DNA of 64,000 nucleotides from Rhyacophila brunnea (taxonomy: Eukaryota; Arthropoda; Insecta; Trichoptera; Rhyacophilidae), in NCBI GenBank assembly GCA_022495005.1, contig JAGYXB010000364.1:124001-188000 (forward strand), written 5' to 3'. The position numbers and the translations under genes are program-made. The first letter of the stretch is position 1; every line of letters begins with the position of its first letter. This document shows positions 56,162 through 64,000 of this stretch, in pieces. The notes under the pieces were generated by a model. It was not told the origin of the DNA, did not search any database, and saw nothing but the letters and a program-made list of their open reading frames with translations.

Positions 56162-57109
56162 ATGTCTCGATCATTTTTTGTCGACTCTCTGATCAACAAT
56201 ACTCCACGTGATTTTACATCGTCAAAAATGTCAACGGAGACATTTCTTCGAGCACCTCCGCCGGTCATCGACTCAAGACCACCTCCCCCATTACCATCAT
56301 CGCACGCCGGATACCTCAGCACATACCTTTTCTCCTTGGGTCTTCAGCATCATCAACAACTGTTCAATCCAATGTTCAGTCACTTAAACCACAAGAATTC
56401 GTTACTACGACCAATACCAAATTACGTCAGACCAAATATACCTCCGCAAACGTTGATTCCTGAATCTGTAGCAGCCTTAAATGATAGACTTTCACCTTCT
56501 CAAAACAACCACGTCTCTCCACCACTGAGACGTCAAAATTCTCCACAACAAATTCGACAATCACCAGCAAAGCGGCCTTATTCTAATTCACCACCTTACT
56601 TTATGCCTTCGCATCATATGAAAATGTCACCGTCAAATTTATCCGGCGACGAAAGCAGAGAATCAACACCGACGCCACCTTTACTAACCACTGAAGAAAG
56701 GATATCCGGAATAACACGCGAGAAAAAACGACTAGAAATGAAAGAAGACTCAAGTAAACGAATCAGAACTGCATTCACAAGTACACAGTTATTAGAATTA
56801 GAACGAGAATTTTCTTTAAACATGTACTTATCACGACTGAGAAGAATTGAAATCGCAACTAACCTACGACTGTCAGAAAAACAAGTAAAAATCTGGTTCC
56901 AAAATAGGAGAGTTAAATACAAGAAAGATGATTTGCCTGCTGGAGTTTCCGGTGGGCAGACGACGACTCCTGGAAAATGCTGCTGCTTGAGGTCATGTGG
57001 ATCTTCAGGGAGGAGGTCTTCGAGGTCTGAAACTTCGTGCGATGAAGAACATTCTTTTATTGATGTAATGAAAACAGACGATGCGCAAATAACAGTTCTA
57101 CATTCTTGA
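56162..57109 (+). CDS. ind: Gsx-family homeobox protein (intermediate neuroblasts defective)
   Basis: A 315-residue homeodomain transcription factor. The N-terminus [10 protein letters not shown] is the short motif conserved at the start of Gsx/ind proteins, which supports this ATG (context AAT before ATG). Residues 31-50 are Pro-rich, and 100-180 are rich in Ser and Pro. The homeodomain spans residues 198-257 (56753-56932): [20 protein letters not shown] starts it, [20 protein letters not shown] precedes helix 3, and [16 protein letters not shown] carries W48 (W245), Q50 (Q247) and N51 (N248), the Antennapedia-like DNA-contact residues. A Cys cluster (KCCCLRSC, 272-279) and an acidic tail follow. 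In flies ind patterns the intermediate column of the ventral nerve cord; nuclear DNA binding is expected here. The frame is uninterrupted from start to stop, so no coding intron, whereas vertebrate GSX genes have one before the homeobox. Other ParaHox or Hox identity is less likely, given the N-terminal motif and helix 1-2 sequence. Confidence 0.92.
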   Translation: MSRSFFVDSLINNTPRDFTSSKMSTETFLRAPPPVIDSRPPPPLPSSHAGYLSTYLFSLGLQHHQQLFNPMFSHLNHKNSLLRPIPNYVRPNIPPQTLIPESVAALNDRLSPSQNNHVSPPLRRQNSPQQIRQSPAKRPYSNSPPYFMPSHHMKMSPSNLSGDESRESTPTPPLLTTEERISGITREKKRLEMKEDSSKRIRTAFTSTQLLELEREFSLNMYLSRLRRIEIATNLRLSEKQVKIWFQNRRVKYKKDDLPAGVSGGQTTTPGKCCCLRSCGSSGRRSSRSETSCDEEHSFIDVMKTDDAQITVLHS

Positions 57110-58015
57110 TAATTGATTATATTATTTATGCAAAAGTCTCAATATTATGCTTTTAAAGACCGTGGTAAACTATAAGTGATAAAATATTATAATCAACAGA
57201 CAATTTTAATTTCAATCATATTTAATATTTTTTAACAAGCTGTTTTTTTTTAATTTATGTACCTATTATTAATTTTATTCAGTTCCTTACACATTAATAC
57301 TTTTTAGTAAAGATTTTTTATTATAAAACATTACCGACTAGATAAAATCAAATAATTACCATGTTAAAAATTAAAAAAAACAATACCAATATAATAATAT
57401 GTAAAAGAGGCTAGGTAATAAACCCTATTAAGTACCTAGTGATCCTCATTTATTTTTCTAAATATATTAATGTTATTGCAAGTAACTTATAGTCTGAAAA
57501 TGTAAATCTTTGGTCCAAAGAAACCCTGTTATAATATTATATAAATAATATATATCATGTAAGGAAATTTTGGTTTTAAGTAACACTATTTTTTTCAATA
57601 ATTTATTGTACTTATCTCAATATGAAACTTAGATATATTCATATATTGATGAAATACATAAATGTATGATCAAGATTTTAGCAGAGATATAAATAATAAC
57701 ATGTTCCCTGTAAATAATGTCTAGTTTAATATTTATTAATTCCTGATAAATGTATAAAATCTTTATAATAAAAATCATATATTTAAATAAATGAAATTTT
57801 TTAATTATTTTCTGTTATTGTAAATAATTTTTCATGCTATTTCTATAATATTTAAAGAAATTATTATAATTTTTCTCAACCTCAATATACTCATGATCTA
57901 GATTTAAACACACACTGAAAAACGATCTGTAAATTTTCCAGATGATGTAGTATTCAAACTTGTGACACAGTTTCAGAAAAATATATTCTGCAAGTAGGCC
58001 AATGTGGGAAAATAA
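57110..58015 (+). other. 3' flank of the homeobox gene with candidate polyadenylation signals
   Basis: AT-rich DNA. The first AATAAA after the stop is at 57417-57422, about 310 bp downstream; an ATTAAA lies near 57371. Further AATAAA motifs occur near 57785. Which is used cannot be told. No repeat recognised until the P-like element at 58024. Confidence 0.4.
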
Positions 58016-58023
58016 TGCCAAAC

Positions 58024-58658
58024 CTTAGACTATAGATACATCTAGACGCCACCCGTTGCATTGCTAAATGAAGCCGCTAGCCTTGCGTTTGGTTTGTGAG
58101 AATGTTCGAGACCATAGACCATTTCGCTAGTGCTCGCCCAAAGTGCTCACACTAGACGCTCAGAATTAAAATATAATTTTCTATTTTTTTACGTTATATA
58201 GTATTTTTAAGCGGTCAAAATGCAACCATTACATAAAGATATCCGTAATTTTAAGTTATTTTAAAGAAACACTAGGTCACTGATATTATAATATATAACA
58301 AAATACAAATAAATTATCACGAACATGTATCAACTTACTTATGAAACGTAATACCATCTTCTTGCTTATCAGTACGGCTACCGCATTTTAAGACAACACA
58401 CAGAACCATCTTTTCTACTTAATTAACCAAAAATATTTACCATTGACTTTATGTTTAACACAAAAATATCAATTTTAGCAACACGAACTCGTTATCGACG
58501 CTATGTGAAGCGTTTCGCCCCGATTTGATGGCGATACTTTTGGAAACTGGCTTGTAGCTAGTAGACCTTTTATCTTACTCTAGCGCGTGTCGCAGAGATT
58601 GTAAGGGTGCCGAATACTTTCTCACTCGCACTCATGCATCGTTTTTGTTCAGGCCTTG
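58024..58658 (-). mobile_element. P-element-like nonautonomous transposon with THAP exon, copy 2
   Basis: A 635-bp element in minus orientation is homologous along its length to 32067-32711. It is flanked by a perfect 8-bp duplication TGCCAAAC (58016-58023 and 58659-58666). Minus-strand start CAAGGCCTGAACAAAAACG; plus-strand start CTTAGACTATAGATACATCT. It lies about 0.9 kb downstream of the homeobox gene stop. Confidence 0.7.
58339..58409 (-). pseudogene. THAP zinc-finger first exon, second copy
   Basis: From ATG at 58409 the minus strand encodes MVLCVVLKCGSRTDKQEDGI then TFH and a donor (AA|GTAAGT, 58339-58333). It differs from 32321-32391 only at a few, mostly third-position, bases. Conservation of frame, length (71 bp) and donor suggests descent from a coding ancestor with little time for decay, but the downstream exons are missing here as well. 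Confidence 0.6.
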
Positions 58659-58666
58659 TGCCAAAC

Positions 58667-60341
58667 TTTATCTATACACATTCAGCTGCCGCTATATGCA
58701 CTAATGCGCACAATCATTATTACATTTTATTTTATATTTCATTTTTCAATACCGATTGCAGAAGGTAGATGAACGTAGTAACGGTAAATGTGAAAATAAA
58801 ATATATTTTGTAAAACTTAACTTATTTATTGGTTTCAAAGTAAATGTATTTTAATTTCAAAACAATTACGAAAAACCGGCAAGCACACTTATGTTTTAAT
58901 TTTTTTTGCAAACATAGTATTATTGACGTAAAATAAAATGACCTAGAACACATTAAATGTATTAAGGAAGCATGTTTTAAGTTAATAGAAGAGATAGATT
59001 TTTGAAACTATCGACTTTAAATTTGGCTGTATAGTGTAAGTATAGTATTTATTTTCTACTAAGCTTTATTTGTCAAATATGGAAAATATTATAAAAGTTC
59101 CTACCTATTGAACCGATTATAAGAAGCATCATTATTTTTTTTACACGAAAAATAAAATAAAACATTATAAAAAATCTCATACAATGACAATAATAAGCAG
59201 TACATAAGTAGTAGGTAGCAGAATTCAAGAGTCTAAAACTTTTACAGATGTTTCTAAACCGAATTATAAGCGAGGATTGTCGGTTTTTTTTCTACAAAAT
59301 ATCATTTATGAAAGCGAGTCCTGAATTCAGTGAGAACAAAAATGATGGGAAAAGGTACAGTAAACAGTAATTACTAATGAGTACCTTTATTTCAACTCGA
59401 CATTATATCTGTTTGATGACATTTATATTAATTAATTCATAGATGATTAATAAATTTAGAACATGGCAAAATCATATTCGGTAATTACTACTAAAATAAA
59501 CAACTACCAATCTAACAATAATGATTATCCTAGTAAATGATTTTCACGAAATAACACATTAATTATTTCCGCTATTTTAACACACCATTCAAGCTAATTA
59601 ATTGATTTCTCCTTACCTGCTTTTGAACTTCATTTTGTTCCGAAATCAATTAATTATATTATTATTATACTTCAAGAAGGTGTCAATGATAAAGACATTA
59701 TATAATTATCTACTAATGACTTATACATACTAAAACTGACCATTACTTTATTTTTTTTAATTGAATCTTCTTCAATATAATTTGACTACCTAATTGACTA
59801 AGTCGGATTTTATTAATTACAATAATTTTACAGTCATTTGATTTGATAACAATACTCATTAAATTTTAATCAATTAGAATTCATAGAAATGATATGAAGA
59901 GTAGTTATTATAATAATATTATATTCACTTATATTTAAATTATAGCTGTTAATTGTATACAAATTCTATGCCATTTGCATTTTAAACTCAAAAAAAATAG
60001 AATTTTTTCAATAAATTCAGGGTTTTTTTGGTGGTAATTCATGATAATTTTTAAAAATATTATTAACTTTGTATTTACCATAAAAATGATATAATATATT
60101 ATACGTGAATCATAGTGACGTGTGATTCTGTACCGACGAAGGGCATCACCCCGCATCACCTATTTATGAGTTTTAGATATCCGATAATTATATGACTAAT
60201 ATTCGCTCCAGTCAACCAATCCCTTTGGAACGATGTTAGTGTCATTTAAAAAGAACGATGCCAACACCCAAATGATTCCCTTGCAAAAATTTGATACCAT
60301 TCTACCTACAAATAATACATCTACAGTTACATAACTAAATA
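58667..60341. other. Intergenic AT-rich DNA
   Basis: No gene or repeat structure recognised. Confidence 0.4.
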
Positions 60342-60780
60342 ATTACAAGATAAAAAGAACTTTTTATATACAACGTTTTTAAATTTTCTGTTGAATCATA
60401 TACTAAACTTGACTTGACTAGCTTAAACGATCAAAAAAAATTGTACTTGATAGAAATAATACTGAAATGTCATTTTGACATGTCATATTGATTTCCATAA
60501 ACGCACATATATATTAATAATTTAGTTGCTAGGACTCCAGACCCCTAGCAACCAATAATAGTGGATTGGAATACGGATTTCTTCCAAAATAACTTTTCAT
60601 ACAAAACAGAATTAACTGAAAATGAATTAAATTCTACTTAAAGATGGCTAAAAATAATTTAAAAAAATGCATTGGCATCGTGCAAAGTTTAAAATGTCTA
60701 GCTAGTCGGGAAGTTAGTTAAAAATCGATTGCAAGATTTGTACCGGACAAATAGGAATACGAGCTAAGAAAACGTTGTAA
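60342..60780 (-). repeat. Dispersed repeat R3, copy 4, inverted
   Basis: Plus-strand blocks TTACAAGATAAAAAGAACTT, AATACTGAAATGTCATTTTG, TTAATAATTTAGTTGCTAGG, CCTAGCAACCAATAATAG, GCATTGGCATCGTG and AAAATCGATTGCAAGATTTG are the inverse of copy 1. The copy ends at CGAGCTAAGAAAACGTTGTA. It is followed at once by a THAP-like start codon. Confidence 0.7.
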
Positions 60781-60781
60781 A

Positions 60782-60890
60782 ATGGTGTGTACGGTAAAAG
60801 GCACCAAGAAATCAACGCCATGAATGTGTAAAATTTGAAGATTCTCATGGATACTGAAAGAATCGCATGCGGCGCAATTTTCTTTCATGC
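60782..60890 (+). pseudogene. Possible degenerate THAP-like exon next to R3
   Basis: ATG at 60782 opens MVCTVKGTKKSTP, then a stop. In neighbouring frames VKF and MDTERIACGA appear. The pattern M-x-C-x-V-x-x-[C]-K resembles the start of a THAP domain with the second Cys changed to Thr and with frameshifts. This is weak evidence and could be chance. Confidence 0.25.
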
Positions 60891-62299
60891 TATTATTTAT
60901 TATTTAAAAATTACTATTTTTTTTGTTATATCTTAATACAAATATGTATTCAACTATTAACTGTTATTATGGAGGTGACAATTTTTGTTTGATGACCTGG
61001 TGGTAAACACTTTAGCTCAAACAATTTAAACAAAAAGCCCTGCATTCAAACACAATAATTTTCTGACAATCGTCTAGCATAGAACCTCGTATGATGACGT
61101 AGGTATTATGAGAGTGTTCACCACTAAATCATCTGTTTTTTTTATATTTTGATTTAATTTATTTTATTAGATAGTAGAAAGACCGATTAGCAATACTTAC
61201 TCTACGTTTGATTCAATGACTCACTTTTTTAAGTAATATGTTTGTTATATAAGAACACAAAATAACTTGTTTGCCTTGTCAAGTTATTGTATTAAATGGT
61301 AGTTTTGAGATTAAGCTCTACATTCACAGTTAGTATAATATATTTTATTACATGGCCAGCCTTGTACACATTACAAATACTAGCGTTTCAAAATAAAGTA
61401 TGATTTGGGGTAGACACTTCTAGTTTTGGCATCCCGACGCAGGTTCGAACACTATGGGACGCTGAATATTTGACGTCGCGCCGTTTCCGTCCCACGCTGC
61501 TGCGATGTATAAATTACAACTATTTCCGGTTGCACAGACGCTGTGTAGGCGGTAGCAGGCATGGAAAATTTCGCAACGAATAATTTCACTTTTAATACTA
61601 GGCGAGTGTATATTTATAGTAGATTTCTAATTGTTTATTATTTATAACCAATTGAAAATGTTAAATAATTAATCAATTTCATCTTCTAGATCAGTCGTTC
61701 CCAAAGTGGACCTAACAGACTTCTATGGGTCTTTGTGACCGCTGAGGGGGTTTGTGGCAAATTAAAAATAATTTGGGGGTGCGTGGATAACGTCAGGGGG
61801 TTTAATATAGGATTAAGGTTTGATATAAAAAAATATTTCTGACACATTTTTTCATTAATATGGATGTTAAAATAAATAGCAGTTCGTCGGTTGTCTAAGA
61901 GTGCATGTTTGGATCAATTTTATGCACTCTTCGATTCAATTTTGAAATTCCTAAAAAGTAAATACAATGATAATATGCGGCTCAATTTAATTAATTCACA
62001 AAATGTCTTAGCTTATACTGACTTATTTTTAAAACAAAAGTTATAATTTCAATATATACTAGATACTTTAAATATCAAAATGTTTTATTTATTTATTAAC
62101 TGTGTCCGGTATAACCGTAATGTGCCCAATAATATATAGTACCAAACATAATTCACAAAATTAACTGATCTAAAGAACATTGTATGCAGACAATTTTGAA
62201 ACAAATAATGAAAACGTTTTCAATATTATCATGCTTTTTTTCATTTTATTGAGATGAGAGATGTTAAACCGACATTTTAAAATTATATCAAATGGCTTA
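60891..62299. other. Intergenic DNA with one hAT-like end
   Basis: At 61693 CAGTCGTTCCCAAAGTGG resembles the terminus of hAT elements of the Buster/Charlie type (CAG-G-TTCCCAAA). GGGGG-rich motifs follow to 61805. No inverted partner end was found, so this is at best one end of a broken element. A GC-rich patch at 61435-61575 contains no recognised gene. Confidence 0.35.
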
Positions 62300-62945
62300 C
62301 TAATCAATGATAAAGTTCGTGAAGATCGCTGCCTGATAGTCCGTCAGCTCGCAATTTTGATCCCAGACAGACGTCAGTAAGTCTACCATACAAATGATTT
62401 TGAGGGGTAAATTGAGGTATGCAAAGGTGTACTCGTTGGGTGTGTAAAGTACTGACGGAAGCTCACTAACAAAATCGTGTGAAAAGCGCTTAGGTCTTTT
62501 TGAAGCTTTTGGACTCATTCAAATGGGATGTCCTCCGTCATCCTGCTCATAACTCCGACCTGGCGCCGAGTTATTTTCTTCTTTTTCTTCACCCGAAGCA
62601 ACATTTTGCCGGAAACGCCGAGGACGTGGAGAAAAAGAGGAGAACATTTTTGAGGTCGGCAGGGCCGGAATTCTACTAGAGAATCGAGAACCTAGTGCCA
62701 CGGCTCACCAAGTCTATCGATCGTAACGGGGACCACGTCAAAAAATATTGGAGATATGTACCTAAATATTCGTATGCTTTTTTTGTAAAAAAAAAATCTT
62801 CCTGATTTTTTAAATGATAAAGGTCTTTAATTTTTGGACAACCTCGTATATACTGGCGTCGGTGGGATATTTTGTTTGAAAAAAAATGCTTGTCGCGTGT
62901 AAAAAATCGATGCTCATAAGGTGACACTTCGTATCTGACATTCAA
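62300..62945 (-). other. Unidentified minus-strand coding-like block
   Basis: Two open stretches on the minus strand, 62945-62676 and 62701-62300 (the second split by one TGA at 62521-62519 directly followed by ATG), have less AT-driven composition than their surroundings. They include KMFSSFSPRPRRFRQNVASG and SPKASKRPKRFSHDFVSELP. I do not recognise a family. On the minus strand ACGAGGTTGTCCAAAAATTA near 62833-62852 resembles some mariner terminal repeats. A decayed transposon or captured gene fragment is possible. Confidence 0.25.
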
Positions 62946-64000
62946 TACTTTCGATAGGAAGTATTAAACTGTTATAAAAAATCACTTAATCAAATTAAAT
63001 AAAAACAAAAATACAGTTACCTTAAAAAATATACTAAATTATTTTTGCATTAAGCGTATTTTCGTCTTAATTTCATTTCATGTAATAGTTCTTGTCTGGC
63101 TACGTAATTTTACTGTCGCAATTTGGCCTCGTCAGTGCGCATGGAAGAGAGTTGCAACATTGCATCCGGTTTGACCATATGCCAAAAGAGACGATTTTCA
63201 ATGTGCGACTGGGCTTAAACGAATTCGCGTCAAGGCTTGCAGACGACAAACTAAGATGGAATGATTCTCAGACTTAAACTAAGTTATTGCTTTCAAAGTT
63301 CTTATAAAATAAAACGACTTAAAATACATTAAACATATATTTCCAATTGATAGAAAATATATATAATATGGTAGGTATATATAAATATAACCAATTTTGT
63401 AACCAGCATTCAGCTTAATACTATTTTACAAGCACAGAGAGATGGATTTGGTACATATTAATGCATTTACATACGGGTATGTATTTCAACAATGTTTATT
63501 ATTACATATATATGATAATCATAGATGATAATATGTCATTGTATTCTAGTTTAAAGTTAAGAGAAATTGCAGTAGCTTTCTTGTTAAGTTCTGAACTTCT
63601 GGCCTAAAGAAAGTTCATATTAAATTCATAACAGATAGTTTCAACAGACCAGCGACGCCACAACGGTTCAGTGCGGTTCTGTTTTGTGTAATAGGCGTCG
63701 TGCAAATGGTTTTCAAAATGTTTTATTACAAACAGAACTTTTGAATAAAATATTAAAGTAAAAGGATGCGAGGTAGGTAGTTATTTATAATAAAAAAATC
63801 TCACTGACTAAACATATTGCCTTTGTTATTGGTACTTATTCCGCCAATTTAAAAAGTCTTAACCGATAATGAACGTTTACCTAATTAGCACATGTCATTA
63901 TCTAGCAGTTGTTGTTCATTGCTGTCATTTATTTTAAAATATTTTTTAAATCATTCAAATAAATTTTAGAATTTAATCCGTTTTGTATTAAAAGATATCA
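62946..64000. other. Intergenic DNA to the window end
   Basis: No gene recognised. A frame at 63092-63277 has no identifiable domain. Confidence 0.35.

Noticed and set aside
56101..56322. 73-codon minus-strand frame over the start of the homeobox gene
   Set aside because: Shadow of the real coding strand.
56614..56922. 102-codon minus-strand frame in the homeobox
   Set aside because: It is antisense to the homeodomain coding sequence and has no protein character of its own.
61693..61830. Complete hAT element
   Set aside because: Only one hAT-like terminus is visible; no matching second end or 8-bp duplication was found.
62819..62853. Mariner terminal repeat
   Set aside because: Only one end resembles such a repeat, and no inverted partner or TA-bounded element could be defined.
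1..64000. CRISPR arrays, operons, bacterial promoters or origins
   Set aside because: The sequence is eukaryotic, and no regularly spaced identical repeats with unique spacers were seen.

Overview
The window looks like euchromatic DNA of a non-dipteran insect. It is strongly AT-rich and carries one intact insect-type developmental gene. Short interspersed tracts of TTAGG, the ancestral insect telomere unit that Diptera lack, recur inside its repeats. The transposon mix (several non-LTR retrotransposon families, a mariner, tRNA-derived SINEs, many foldback MITEs) would suit Hemiptera and other orders. I cannot name a species or order with confidence.

The only convincing host gene is at 56162-57109 (+). 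It is a 315-codon, single-exon homeobox gene of the Gsx / intermediate neuroblasts defective (ind) family, with the family's N-terminal motif and a complete 60-residue homeodomain. It lies in a relatively transposon-poor block (about 55.3-58.0 kb). The next recognisable element downstream is the P-like THAP cassette at 58024.

The rest is intergenic AT-rich DNA built largely from transposon fragments. Non-LTR retrotransposon 3' ends occur at 2-445, 4184-4281, 5549-6226, 7405-7800, 11705-11790, 17355-17690, 18181-18975, 20636-20880, 22290-22440, 22461-22705, 29100-29481, 32980-33350, 33380-33862, 36677-37020 and 39708-40015. All are 5'-truncated and decayed, some with intact target-site duplications. 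One decayed mariner with both terminal repeats lies at 42036-43300. Two tRNA-derived SINE families are present, with about nine and two copies, plus a third, broken candidate. MITEs and foldback elements fall into groups by target-site duplication: 8 bp (hAT-like or P-like), 9 bp (Mutator-like foldbacks) and probable TA.

Four observations stand out. (1) A pair of ~640 bp elements at 32067-32711 (+) and 58024-58658 (-) has 8-bp target duplications and carries a THAP zinc-finger first exon with a splice donor. I read them as internally deleted P-element-like transposons. (2) At 20426-20460, 17 nt of the terminus of that family plus 2 nt sit between two perfect 8-bp repeats, inside an otherwise uninterrupted copy of another repeat. 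This is what P-type excision, with its 17-nt staggered cut, should leave. (3) At 41653-43650 a foldback element was hit by a hAT-like MITE, which was hit by a mariner; uninterrupted relatives of both hosts lie elsewhere in the window. (4) Foldback elements with 9-bp duplications at 2495-2880, 8317-8494 and 34616-35032 carry TTAGG tracts in their loops in two of three cases.

All calls come from reading the sequence and comparing segments within the window. No database search was possible.
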